A stretch of DNA of 64,000 bases. It comes from Cephalopachus bancanus. Its lineage: Eukaryota > Chordata > Mammalia > Primates > Tarsiidae. Positions 21,000 through 31,439 of the stretch are shown here, piece after piece. The notes under the pieces are model-generated. The model was not told the DNA's origin. It saw nothing but the letters and a program-made list of their open reading frames with translations, and made no database searches. Location of the stretch: the NCBI GenBank assembly GCA_027257055.1, contig JAPVLO010000277.1, positions 4,030,001-4,094,000 on the forward strand, written 5' to 3'. Made by a program: the position numbers and the translations under genes. How positions within the stretch are numbered: the stretch's first letter is position 1; each line of letters opens with the position of its first letter.

Positions 21000-21586
21000 A
21001 CAGAGTCCTTGAAGACCACTCTCCTTCCTCCTGAACAATTCCAGCAATGGACAGCTGGGTAGGTGGTCACCAAGCGCAAGATGGTCATTGGTCCATGAAG
21101 AATGGGAGGGATGGTTTTCTCACACCCTTCTTCAGCCAGGGCCATTCTCAGGGTCTGGGGATAAAATTATAGAGGCCCTATATGTACCTCTCGGAAGCAC
21201 ATTCAGAAAACAGACTGGTCTGATATTATTGACGTGAAAAGGAAAAAAGAAGAAAATTAGACTTAAAATGGATACAATACCAATTCCTGCTTACACCCTG
21301 ACTTCCAGGGGCTGATTCTTTTCTGTCTCGGTCAGCTGCTAGGTCTTTAACAAAGCTGAGAGGCAAAAGTCGGGAGCAGGCCGTGTTTCTCCACTTGAGA
21401 AGAGAGGAGAGAAAGGAAAGAGGGTAGCTAGGAAGTGAGGAGAATCAAGCTGAGGGCAGTGGAAGAGAGAAGGAGAGAGGAACAGGGCTTGGGGAGTAGG
21501 ATTTGGGAGGGGAAAATGGGGAAAGCGGATTTTTGGAAGCCTCGTGTGTCGTACAGTGAAATTCCCCCTTGACTTCCTTCTTTAAG
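21000..21586. other. Unrecognised DNA
   Basis: No gene found. The 78 aa antisense frame at 21428-21664 has no recognisable domain. Confidence 0.4.
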
Positions 21587-21601
21587 AATGTCAGTCGGGC
21601 C

Positions 21602-21674
21602 ACCGCCTCGGATCCCTTCCCACTGTGGGAGTGTTTCTGTCTTCTCAATAAATCCTGCTTTCAAAAAAAAAAAA
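21602..21674 (+). mobile_element. Retrotransposed RNA 3' end with poly(A) signal
   Basis: A 58-nt sequence contains an AATAAA signal (about 21647), then cctgctttc and 14 As. It is flanked by near-identical 15-mers aatgtcagtcgggcc (21587) and aatgtcggtcaagcc (21675). This is the pattern of a heavily 5'-truncated L1-mediated insertion. The short piece ending in the signal and gctttc resembles an LTR polyadenylation region, but I cannot assign it. Confidence 0.55.
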
Positions 21675-21984
21675 AATGTCGGTCAAGCCTTATCTCAAAG
21701 ACTGTCTTAAAAATTGAATTTGTTTTTCTCCTGTGTCATCCAGACTTCGCAAGTCTGCCTTCAGCATTTCATGACCCTTCCAGCTAATCAGTGGTGCCAC
21801 AGAGGTGGTCAGAGTGACAGTGACAACTGCCATTTATCAAGTGGTGGGTTAGCATGTTGGGAATGGGGTCACCGGACACTAAAAGCACATGGTAGTAATG
21901 ATTTCCCAGGCATTTGACTATTAATTTTTATCTCAAAGAAACCTGGCAGTTTATTGGCTGGTCAACTTAAAAGATTCTCTTTGG

Positions 21985-22278
21985 AGCCGGGCTCGGTGGC
22001 TCAGCCTGGAATCCCACGCCTTGGGAGGCTGAGGTGAGTGGATTGCCTGAGCCCGTGGGTTCGAGACCTGCCTGGGCAACTTGGCGGGACCTCATCTCTA
22101 CAATAAATAAATAAATAAATTAGCCCGGCGTGGTAGTGCGTGCCTGTGATTCCGGCTACTCGGAAGATGAGGCAGAAGGATCGCCGGCACCCAGCAGGGC
22201 GAGGCTGCGGTGGCCGGGAGCGGCCACTGTACTCCAGTCTGGGCAACAGAGTGAGACTCCAACTCAAAAAAAAAAAAG
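21985..22278 (+). mobile_element. Young Alu
   Basis: Duplication agattctctttgg at 21972-21984 and 22279-22291. Confidence 0.95.
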
Positions 22279-22477
22279 AGATTCTCTTTGGGGTGACTAG
22301 TTTGGGTCAGGAGATAAGCCAAGATAGAAGAGAAGTACCAGAGGAACAACCACCTAGAATGCTCTGGGAGTAGATTGAGCCCTGGTTCCTATGTATGGTA
22401 CCAGTTATAGGAATCCCTCACCCTCACCTAAATTACTGAACACCTAGTTGCTAGCCATTTCTCAGCAATCATTGTCA

Positions 22478-22808
<331 letters not shown>

Positions 22809-23001
22809 TAAACAGAAATAAAAAAATTAAAAAAAACCCCACAATTATACTATCAGAGGGAGAAGGCTGGAATTTGTAAACCAACAGCTTATAAGTGAGA
22901 AGATTGTGAATAGACTGTGTCCAAGACAAGCACTGGAAAATTAGACTGATCCTAGGTGGATAATACAAAAGGTAATTGAACAGGATTTTAATAATTCACA
23001 G

Positions 23002-23107
23002 GAACTTCCACTCCAGTGTATTATAAGGATTACTAAGGCAGGATGTGGCCTGTTGCCACATGAACTGCAGGTTAGGAGAACCAGTGTGGTGACTAGATCG
23101 TATCAAG
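23002..23107 (+). CDS. Probable internal coding exon A, gene not identified
   Basis: Seen: acceptor ataattcacag, 106 bp without stop in one frame, and a near-consensus donor tatcaag/gtaaga at 23108. The peptide starts ELPLQCIIRITKAGCG and ends TSVVTRSYQ, leaving one base (G). A second in-frame acceptor (ccactccag) 15 bp inside would drop five codons. The leftover base joins the two leading bases of exon B at 27721 to make a GGG codon, so the phases match. Inferred: the two exons belong to one + strand gene starting upstream, perhaps at CpG island 2. No repeat covers the exon. I do not recognise the protein and see no catalytic motif, signal peptide or membrane segment. An untranslated exon or a chance frame remains possible. 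Confidence 0.5.
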
Positions 23108-23244
23108 GTAAGACTCTGGGTTTTGTGGGTAAGTATTTGATTGATTTTCTCCAAAAAACAAAGATACACCTTATTCATAAGTTTAGGCAGGTCTATGGAA
23201 AGAGGAGAAATTTTTTTTTTTTTGGTCAGTAAATGGTTTAAACT

Positions 23245-23946
23245 TGGTGTCTTAGTCCATTTTTGTGTTGCCATAACAGAATATCACAGACTAGGTAATT
23301 TATAATGAACAGACAGCTGGGCTTGGTGGCTCAGCCTGTAATCCTGCACTTTGGGAGGCTGAGGTGAGTGGATTGCCTGAGCCTGTGGGTTCGAGACCTG
23401 CCTGGGCAACTTGGCGAGACCTCATCTCTACAATAAATCAAAAAAAATTAGCCGGGCGTGGTAGTGTGTGCCTGTAGTTCCAGCTACTTGGAAGGCTGAG
23501 GCGGAAGGATCGCCTGAGCCCAGCAGGTTGAAGCTGCGGCGGCCGGGAGCGTGCCACTGCACTCCAGTCTGTGTGACAGAGTGAGACTTCAACTCAAAAT
23601 ATATGTATATATATATATATATATACAATGAACAGAAACCTATTTCCTCATCATTCTAGAGGGGGAAGTCTGAAATCAAGGTGCAGGCATCTGGTGAGGG
23701 CCTTCTTGCCGTGTCATAACATGACAGAAGGTATTGCATGGCAGAAGAACACAGCGAGGAAGAGAGAGAGTGCAAGGAGAGCTAAACTTGTCCTTTTATA
23801 AGGAGCCCAATCCTATACTAATGATGCTAATTCATTCAGGAGGGTGGTGCCTCCATGATCCAAACAAACATCTATCAGACCTCACCTCCCAACATCACCA
23901 CACTGGGGAATCGAGTGAACTCAGAAAAGACACATTCAAACCATAG
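23245..23946 (-). mobile_element. MaLR-type LTR (antisense), split by an Alu
   Basis: Begins tgtcttagtccatttttgtg...ggtaatttata and ends with ccatagcac. The sequence between includes catctggtgagggccttctt and cttttataaggagcccaat. This is the antisense layout of MST/MLT1-class solo LTRs, remnants of old endogenous elements with no coding capacity here. Confidence 0.65.
23314..23626 (+). mobile_element. Young/intermediate Alu with (TA)n tail
   Basis: Inserted in the LTR with the duplication aatgaacaga at 23304-23313 and 23627-23636. Its A tail has become a TA microsatellite (23597-23625). The right arm reads ggccgggagcgtgccactgc, the last state before the perfect hairpin. Confidence 0.92.
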
Positions 23947-24292
23947 CACTTAGAAAATTGAGTTTGAAGGATAATCCAAGTTTCAGACCTTGCTATCTAC
24001 ACTGAAACTCAAGAGAGAATTCCATGTTGTGTGTCAATCCACTCATGCTTCCAGTGTTTTACAAACTGTCCTTGGGAAGGTAGAGACACCACTGAGGTGT
24101 GATGGAAGCCCATCTCTAATGGGTATAAGACACTGAGCAAATACAACAGTGTCTGGTACAACCAGGGGGCAGCCCCTATTATTCAATTACGAAGAGCCAG
24201 AAATTGTCACCAAATGATTGACGGCATTTACAATGCTTTTAAAAATAGCCATTTATATTTGGGGTTTTATCTGATTGGCTTATGGGTTTATG
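23947..24292. other. Unrecognised DNA
   Basis: No gene or clear repeat. Confidence 0.4.
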
Positions 24293-24300
24293 GACTTTAG

Positions 24301-24599
24301 TTTTTGTTTTTTGTTTTTGAGTTGGAGTCTCACTTTGTTGCCCAGGCTGGAGTGTAGTAGCATGCTCATGGCCACCATGGACTCGACCTGTTGGGCTCCG
24401 GCGATCCTTCCTCCTCAACCTTCCAAGAATCTGGAACTACAGGTGTACGCCATCACTCCCGGCTAATTTTTTGATTTATTGTAGAGACAAGGTCTTGCCA
24501 AACTGCCCAGGCTGGTCACGAACCCTTGGGGTCAGGTAATCCTCTTGTCTCCACCTCCCAAAGGGCTGGGATTACAGGCGTGAGCCACTGTACCCGGCT
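24301..24599 (-). mobile_element. Intermediate Alu (antisense), first of a serial pair
   Basis: Flanked by gactttag at 24293-24300 and 24600-24607. The right-hand copy is also the left target of the next Alu. Confidence 0.9.
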
Positions 24600-24607
24600 G
24601 ACTTTAG

Positions 24608-24985
24608 TTTTTTTTTTTTTTTTTCAGTTGGAGTCTCACTCTGTCACCAAGGCTGGAGTGCAGTGGCACACTCATAGCCACTCCAGCATCCACCTGCTGG
24701 GCGGTGGCAATCCTTCTACCGCAGCCTTCCTTTTTTTTAATTTTTAATTTTATTTTAAAGATGTGGGGTACAATTCAGGGTTAGGTATAAAAATCTGCCT
24801 CAGCCTTCCAAGTAGCTGGAACCACAGGTATGCGCTACCACGCCCAGCTAATTTTTTTTGATTTACTGTAGAGACAAGCTCTCCTCAGGTTGCCCCGACC
24901 GGTTTCAAACCTGCAGGCTCAGGCAATTCACTCTCCTTGGCCTCCCAGAGTGCTGGGGTTACAGGCTGAGCCACCGAGCCTGGCT
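24608..24985 (-). mobile_element. Intermediate Alu (antisense), second of a serial pair
   Basis: Starts with a T run after the second gactttag copy and ends at a third copy (24986-24993). Interrupted by an L1 tail at 24731-24793. Confidence 0.9.
24731..24793 (-). mobile_element. 63-bp L1 3' end inserted in an Alu
   Basis: Poly-T then ttaaagatgtggggtacaat, the antisense of the local L1 terminus. The Alu sequence tctaccgcagccttcc (24715-24730) is repeated with two changes as tctgcctcagccttcc (24794-24809): a 16-bp target duplication. Confidence 0.82.
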
Positions 24986-24999
24986 GACTTTAGTTTTGT

Positions 25000-25413
25000 A
25001 ATCTTTTCCTTTTGTTTGCCAAGAAGTTGTTCAGTTGATCAATCCCAAATTCTGGGCAATGGTTAGTTATCACATCAATGCTGTGGCCCCATGGAAATTA
25101 CTCTTATTTAAGGTCCTGACATTCCATGGCATGCCTAGTGGGTGCAGATCACCCTGTGGGCTTTGTCAAGATCTTTGGTTCTGCTACCTGACCGTCATCA
25201 GCTCAGGTTCTGGTCCATTTCTTGACCATCTGAGTGGGCTGGAATGCAGCAGACACACCTGCCTTGGGTGACAGTTTGGTGCTACAGAAGAATAAGGAAG
25301 AATATTGGAATGCCTATGTAGAGCTATTGACCTGAATGGGATGTATTTAAGAGATGAAGCTTAACAGCTGGGTAAAAATGAAACTCTAGTAAATTCACTA
25401 AAGAAAAGACCAC
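25000..25413. other. Unrecognised DNA
   Basis: Two frames read like peptide for 30-70 codons but lack paired splice sites and one has no upstream opening. I make no gene call. Confidence 0.4.
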
Positions 25414-25711
25414 TAGGCTAGGCATGGTGGTTCATGCCTGTAATCCTAGCGCTTTGAGAGTCCAAGGTGGCAGGATTGCTTGAGGCCAGGAGTTCAAAAC
25501 CAGCCTGTGCAGTATAGCGATACCCTGCCTCTATAGAAAATGAAAAAAAGTAGTCGAGTGTGGTGGCACATCCCTGTAGTTCCAACTACTTTGAAGGCTG
25601 AGATGAGAGGATTGCTTGAGCCTAGGAGTTCAAGATCGCAGTAAGCCATGATTTTACCACTGCACGCTAGTCTGGGCAACAGAGTAAGACCTTGTCTCTT
25701 AAAAAAAAAAA
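25414..25711 (+). mobile_element. Old AluJ-like dimer
   Basis: Flanked by agaccactag and aagccactag, an aged target duplication. Confidence 0.85.
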
Positions 25712-25796
25712 GCCACTAGTCTCTTCTGTGGAGGGTTAAGTGTAATACTGCCATGGGACAGAAAGTAAAATAAGAGCCTTAAGAGAATGTAACAAT

Positions 25797-26030
25797 AGGC
25801 TGGGTGTGGTGGCTCAGCCTGTAATCCCAGCACTTTGGGAGGCCGAGGCGAGAGGATTGCCTGAGTTCAGGGGTTTGAGACCAGCCTGGGCAACTTGATG
25901 AAACCTTGTCTCTACAATAAATCACAAAAAATTAGCCAGCGGGTTAAGGCTGCAGTGACTGTCTGCGTGCCACTGCACTCCGGCCTGGGCAACAGAGTGA
26001 GACTCTAACTCAAAAAAAACAAACAAACAA
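25797..26030 (+). mobile_element. Intermediate Alu with internal deletion
   Basis: The first half of the right arm is missing (attagccagcgggttaaggc junction). Flanking repeats gagaatgtaacaata and gagcatgtaacaata are the target duplication. Confidence 0.85.
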
Positions 26031-26072
26031 GAGAGCATGTAACAATAAACACGCTGCAGAAAAATAACTCTT

Positions 26073-26646
26073 TTTTTTTTTTTTGAGTTGGAGTCTCACT
26101 CGGTCGCCCAGACTGGAGTGCAGTGGCCATTCTTGGCCACCGCAGCCTTGACCCGCTGGGCTCCGGCGATCCTTCCGCCTCAGCCTTCCAAGTAGCCGGA
26201 ATTACAGGCACGCGCTACCACGCCCGGCTGATTTTTTGATTTATTGTAGAGATGAGGTCTCGCTGCCCAGGCGGGTCTCGAACCCGCAGGCTCAGGCAAT
26301 CCACTCACCTCAGCCTCCCAAAGGCGGGGGCTAAGAGTTTTATAAGCTCTTTTTTTTTTTTTTTTTTTTTTTTTAGTTGGAGTCTCACTCTGTCGCCCAG
26401 ACAGGAGTGCAGTGGCCGCTCCCGGCCACCGCAGCCTTGCCTGCTGGGCTCCGGCGATCCTTCCGCCTCAGCCTTCCCAGTAGCTGGAATTACAGGCATG
26501 TGCTACCACGCCCAGCTGATTTTTTGATTTATTGTAGAGATGAGGTCTCACTGCCCAGACGGTTCTCGAACCCCGGGGCTCAGGCAATCCACTCACCTCA
26601 GCCTCCCCAAGGCGCGGGATTACAGGCTCAGCCACCGAACCCAGCT
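26073..26646 (-). mobile_element. Composite Alu-linker-Alu insertion (antisense)
   Basis: One perfect duplication gaaaaataactctt (26059-26072 and 26647-26660) encloses two young Alus. In sense order there is a full Alu (26646 back to about 26373), an A tail, a unique linker of about 20 bp (26330-26350) and a second Alu lacking its first 30 or so bases, with its own tail. The parsimonious reading is retrotransposition of a read-through transcript. Confidence 0.85.
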
Positions 26647-26660
26647 GAAAAATAACTCTT

Positions 26661-27720
26661 ACCTACTGTCTGAAACCCAAGTAATTCAGAGAGGGATGGC
26701 AGGGGCAGGCAGTCACCATGTGCACTTTCCTGCCAGTTATTCACTTCTTACTGATTGTTTTCCTTATGGTTCTTCTCTCTCTTTTGGAAGTCTCCAATGT
26801 ATTTTTTGGGTACCCTTTGTTTTCTAGGGAGGTCAGATAACTTTAGACTTCCCCTTGGGGGATAAGCCAATCTGCTTTTAAGGCTGAGGTTCCCTGTGCT
26901 CTGCCTCCTAGATGAATGCTATTTCTCTCCTGCACAGCTCTGTGATATCTTCCTTATGGAGGTGATGGGGGAAGCTGGCTACTTCAGCCTCTGTTGAGAC
27001 CTGTGTTGAGACCTTTCCTACAGACCTTCCTGTGACATTGGGAACCACTCAAATCCCATCTGTTGAGTTGAGCTGCATTGGTATTTTCACCACATGGCAT
27101 GTTCCTGTACCTGGTGTGCTTCAGAAGGAGGCCACATCTAGGTAGCCGTAAGCCCGCCCAGACATCTTTTTCTTGGCCTTCCACTTCTCATCTCAGTGAC
27201 TAGCAAGCCTCCCGGGGGTACAGTATAGGATGAAGCTACAGCTGATCCACTCTCCAAATAGCGCTGTTCTGGATTTTATCATCCTGCTCTGAGCAGTGAG
27301 ATAAACATAATTTTAATCCTCATTTTTTATGCACTCACTAGAAAGCAGACAGGGTTGTTCCAGAGTGGATTTCCTGTGTCAAAGAAATCACAGAAGCATA
27401 AAAGGGAAAACCAGATGTGTACACCGAGCTGGCCGGAGCTTATACATTCTTTCATACCCAGGGTCTTAGGGCCTCATGTTCCCAGTTCCCCCAACGAGCT
27501 CATTTTACACGCCCCTCCCCATTTTAAAAAATATGGAGTCTTGCTCAAATTCGGTTTCAGAACTGGGAAGAAATAGGCACAGGTCTGGGCGTCAATGCCC
27601 TGGGGTGCCCCCGTGGCTATCTTTACACATGTGAGGGCCTGCAAATTGAAGCAAGATACTTCAGGGATACCCTTAAGCTCCAACCACCTACTTGCAACCG
27701 ATCTATCCTTTCTCTTTCAG
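26661..27720. other. Probable intron, no repeat recognised
   Basis: About 1 kb free of Alu, directly upstream of exon B. I see no further exon in it. It ends in a good pyrimidine tract (tatcctttctctttcag). Confidence 0.45.
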
Positions 27721-27864
27721 GGAATGCAAAGCTCACCTCCTCTAGGAAAGTCTTATACATTGAGGAGATCAGAGAGAAGATGCCTTTGGCCCCAAAGCAC
27801 ACTGGTGAACCACTTTCTTTTGGAATTCCTGACCCTTGTGCTTTTGAGAGTGAAAATACTTCAG
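27721..27864 (+). CDS. Probable internal coding exon B, gene not identified
   Basis: Seen: a strong acceptor (tatcctttctctttcag ending 27720), 144 bp and a donor acttcag/gtaggt at 27865. In the frame set by exon A it is open for 47 codons, starting NAKLTSSRKVLYIEEIREK and ending PCAFESENTS. It starts with two bases and ends with one, so it is a symmetric phase 1-1 exon that can be skipped without a frameshift. Charged and polar residues dominate; there is no membrane segment. A second frame is also open, so openness alone is weak evidence. The splice sites and matching phase are the main support. I cannot identify the protein and find no following exon before 34 kb. Confidence 0.55.
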
Positions 27865-28214
27865 GTAGGTGCTGAACCTGTTTTTGTCCCCTGAGATATG
27901 TCATAATTTCCTCAAACAAAAGAAACGTGCGGGTATGCCACAGATGCAACATTAGCGGCCATTGTTCCTTTCACTCGAAACAGCCTGGTTTGAGATTGTG
28001 GTCCTGGAAGCTACCTTTAGAACTGTGTATCACAGAGGTAACGGAGGGCCTTAGCCTAAGTGCATGAGAAGCACAGCACCTAACAGTTGGCCAGCTGGTA
28101 TCCTGATGTCCTACTTTCAGGGAACTAAATTCTGGAGGAATGGTCAGGACTAAAGTAATGGATGGCGACCTGGTACGGGGACAACTTTCTGGAAGTCTAA
28201 CCAGACCCTTGATT
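27865..28214. other. Probable intron
   Basis: No repeat or further exon recognised. Confidence 0.4.
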
Positions 28215-28690
28215 CATGATTATCTATCCAAGTCTACTAGACGCCAAGCACTGTTCTAAAAGCTGAGGATACAGCAGTCAACGAAAAAAAAGTCCCTGCT
28301 CTCATTGAACTTGTAGTTAAGTGGATGGAGACAGACCGTAAAGACAAAGAAGAAAAATAAAGCCAGGCCAAGGGGCGGCTGGGTGGTGCTACCTGAGATA
28401 GATTGGCGGGAAATGACGCTCACGAAGGGTGCATTGGCAGGGACTTGAATCCAGTGAAGGAGCCAGGAAGAGCATTCCTGCCCAAAGAACAGCCTTGGAA
28501 GGGCTGAATTGGGAGAGGATCTGAAGGACAGCAAAGGGGCCAATGTGGCTGGAGCTGGGTGAGCCACGAAAAAGTGGTGGGTGGTGGGGCCAGAGAGTTG
28601 ATTGGGTGAAAGACCATGCAGGGCTTGCCGTAGGACAGGGGGCCTGTTGGAGCTGTGAGCAGTAGTGATGTGCTCTGACCTAGGTTTTGT
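28215..28690 (-). mobile_element. L2 LINE 3' part (antisense)
   Basis: Long match in order: caagcactgttctaaaagctgaggatacagcag, then ctgctctcattgaacttgtag, then agagcattcctgcccaaag, then caatgtggctggagctgggtgag, then gatgtgctctgacct. This is the standard antisense L2 layout. Confidence 0.85.
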
Positions 28691-28705
28691 TTTATTTATT
28701 TATTT

Positions 28706-28986
28706 TTTGAGTTGGAGTCTCACTCTGTCGCCCAGACCGGAGTGCAGTGGCCGCTCCCGGCCACCGCAGCCTCGACCTGCTGGGCTCCGGCGATCCTTCC
28801 GCCTCAGCCTTCCGAGTAGCCGGAATTACAGGCATGCGCTACCACGCCCGGCTGATTTTTTGATTTATTGTAGAGACGAGGTCTCGCCAAGTTGCCTGGG
28901 CTGGTCTCGAACCCGTGGGCTCGGGCAATCCACTCACCTCAGCCTCTCAAAGTTCTGGGATGACAGGCTGAGCCACCGAGCCTGGC
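28706..28986 (-). mobile_element. Young Alu (antisense)
   Basis: Full dimer with the perfect right-arm hairpin (gtggccgctcccggccac), inserted at the end of the L2. Confidence 0.92.
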
Positions 28987-29197
28987 CCATGCTGGGATCT
29001 TATGGGGGGACTTTGAGAAAGTTTAAGGAGAGGAAAGAGGCTAGGGCAGACAAGCCCAGAAGCAGTTGCATCAGGGGCTTTGAGGGTGGCAGCCTCAGAC
29101 TCCCACTGCCCTAGAATACCACCATAAGTGTGTCTGTATAATGTGAGGTGGGGAGAGGAGGCTAGGCCTGATATGCTTTGCTTACTCTCAGCTAATG

Positions 29198-29403
29198 GGA
29201 GATACTCTCCAAAGAGCTAAATACTTTAACGGAAATGAGGTACAAGACGCCAACTTTTTTTGTTTTTTTAATTTTATACATTGAAGTAGAAATGGAGTTT
29301 CACTATGTTGCCCAGGCTAGCCGCAAACTCCTGGGCTCAAGCGATCTTCCTGCCTTAGCCTCCCTATGTGCTGGGATTACAGGCATGAGCTACTGCATTT
29401 GGC
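29198..29403 (-). repeat. Arm X of a nested inverted duplication
   Basis: Contains the unique string ctccaaagagctaaatactt, then an old Alu left arm. The reverse complement lies at about 30984-31215, including the same Alu sequence, with only a few mismatches. Confidence 0.85.
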
Positions 29404-29692
29404 CTGTCTGTTTTTGGAGACAGGGTCTTGCTCTGTTGTCCAGGCTGAAGTGAGGCGGTATGATCATAGCTCACTGCAGCCTTGAACACCTGGGCTCAAG
29501 TGATCCTCTCACCTCCAGAGTAGCTAGGACTATAGGTGTACACCACCACACCTGGATAATTATTATTATTATTTTGTAGAGATAAGATCTCACTATGTTG
29601 TCCAGGCTAGTCTCAAACTCCTGGCCTCACGTGACCCTCTCACATCAACCTTCCAAAATGCTGGGTTATAGGTTTATGTCACTGCGCCTGAC
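29404..29692 (-). mobile_element. Old AluJ-like dimer (antisense)
   Basis: ggagacagggtcttgctctg start, attattattatt linker and cactgcgcctgacc end. Confidence 0.85.
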
Positions 29693-29747
29693 CTGTCTAC
29701 ATATCAATAGGAGGTCAGGGTGTGGGAGAAACCAGGGTGAAAAGCAG

Positions 29748-30038
29748 TTCTTTTTTTTTTTTTTTGAGTCAGAGTCTCACCCTGTCGCCCAGGTTGGAGT
29801 GCAGTGGCACGCGTACAGCCACCCCAGCATCGACCTACTGGGCTCCGGCAATCCTTCCGCCTCAGCCTTCTGAGTACCTGGAACTACGGTGCCTGCTACC
29901 ACGCCTGACTAATTTTTTGATTGATTGTAGAGATGAGGTCTCGCCACGGTTGCCTGGCCTGGTCTTGAACCTGTGGCTCAGGAAATCCATCGCCTGGCCT
30001 CCCAAAGTTCTGGGATACAGGCTTGAGCACCTGTGCCT
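29748..30038 (-). mobile_element. Young/intermediate Alu with many base losses (antisense)
   Basis: Dimer with several single-base deletions in the left arm. Right arm is pre-hairpin (gcacgcgtacagccac). Confidence 0.85.
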
Positions 30039-30132
30039 CAGGCTTTCCAGTGGGACAACAGCTCCCCAGGAAGGGCAAGCGGTAGTCATGTGGGAGCGGA
30101 GAGGAAGAAGCACAAGCCTGCCCAAAAGTGAT

Positions 30133-30421
30133 TTCTTTTTTTTGAGTCGGAGTCTTACTCTGTCACCCAGACTGGAGCACAGTGGCTGCTCCCGGCTACC
30201 GCAGCCTCGACCTGCTGGGCTCTGGCGATCCTTCTGCCTCAGCCTTCCAAGTAGCTGGAACTACAGGCACATGCTACTATGCCCGGCTAATTTTTTTGAT
30301 TTATTGTAGAGATGCGGTCTCGCCAAGTTGCCCAGGCGGGTCTCGAACCCATGGGCTCAGGCATTCCACTCACCTCAGCCTCCCAAAGCGTGGGATTACA
30401 GGCTGAGCCACCGAGCCCGGC
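30133..30421 (-). mobile_element. Young Alu (antisense)
   Basis: Dimer with a hairpin slightly decayed (gtggctgctcccggctac). Clear gagcccggct end. Confidence 0.9.
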
Positions 30422-30484
30422 TAGTGGTTGTTTTTATGAGTAATTTTGCTTTGTGTAGCGTGCAGGCTGTGCAGTGTGTATTTG

Positions 30485-30983
30485 GAGACACTGGGATTAG
30501 AGGTGTGAGCCACTGCATCTAGCTAAATTTTTCTTAAAACATCTAGTTCAAACTTTTAACCAAATCTCTGTCTTTCCCTAAATGATTACTACACTTTAAC
30601 AAACCCAAACATCCATGCATTTGACAAATACGTGAGTGAGTGCCTGCTATGTGCAAAGTGAACCAAAGCCGGGCTCGGTGGCTCAGCCTGTAATCCCGCG
30701 CCTTTGGGAGGCTGAGGTGAGTGGACTGCCTGAGCCCGTGGGTTTGAGACCTGCCTGGGCAGGCGAGACCTCATCTCTACAAAAAAAAAATAAATTAGCC
30801 GGGCATGGTAGCGCGTGCCTGTAATTTCGGCTACTCGGAAGGCTGAGGTGGAAGGATCGCTGGAGCCCAACAGGTCGAGGCTGCGGTGGCCGGGAGCGGC
30901 CACTGCACTCCAGTCTGGGCGACAGAGTGAGACTCCAACTCAAAAGTGAACCAAAATAGTCTCTAACTTTGAACCAAACAGGC
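30485..30983. repeat. Arm Y of the inverted duplication
   Basis: Matches the reverse complement of about 31440-31605 (for example catctagttcaaacttttaa against its complement). It has been lengthened by a later young Alu at 30668-30942. Confidence 0.85.
30668..30942 (+). mobile_element. Young Alu inserted after the duplication
   Basis: Duplication aaagtgaaccaaa at 30655-30667 and 30943-30955. The inverted copy keeps the unoccupied site at 31465-31477. Confidence 0.96.
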
Positions 30984-31215
30984 CAGATGCAGTAGCTCAC
31001 ACCAGTAATCCCAGCACATAGGGAGACTGAGGCAGGCAGATCGCATGAGCCCAGGAGTTTGCGGCTAGCCTGGGCAACATAGTGAAATTCTGTTTCTACT
31101 TCAATCTATACAATTAAAAAACAAAAACAAAAAACCACAAAAAAGTTGGCATCTTGTACCTCATTTCCGTTAAAGTATTTAGCTCTTTGGAGAGTCTCTC
31201 TCATTAGCTGAGACG
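30984..31215 (+). repeat. Arm X' (inverted copy of X) with old Alu left arm
   Basis: Old Alu left arm followed by aagttggcatcttgtacctc, the complement of 29198-29403. Confidence 0.85.
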
Positions 31216-31439
31216 GGCCCTGGGTTCTGTGCTAAAGTGCTCGATGCAGGGAATGTGGGAAGGGATGTTTGTGAGGGAGTTTTCTCTGAGTCTGTGCTAA
31301 TGTGCAGAACTCTGGAATGCATCTCGTGCAAGTACCTACCTGCAGGAGGAAGGGATCTGTGCCCAAGCAGGCAGAAAGAGAGTGTGGCCTTTGACGGCCC
31401 ATGTCCCCAGATGCTGTCTCAAACAGAACAAGTAATACG
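31216..31439. other. Spacer between duplicated arms
   Basis: Unique sequence with no counterpart beside arm X. No gene recognised. Confidence 0.5.

Noticed and set aside
25226..25330. Short frame reading ALGDSLVLQKNKEEYWNAY then stop
   Set aside because: Peptide-like, but it has no start or splice sites and may be a decayed repeat or pseudogene scrap.
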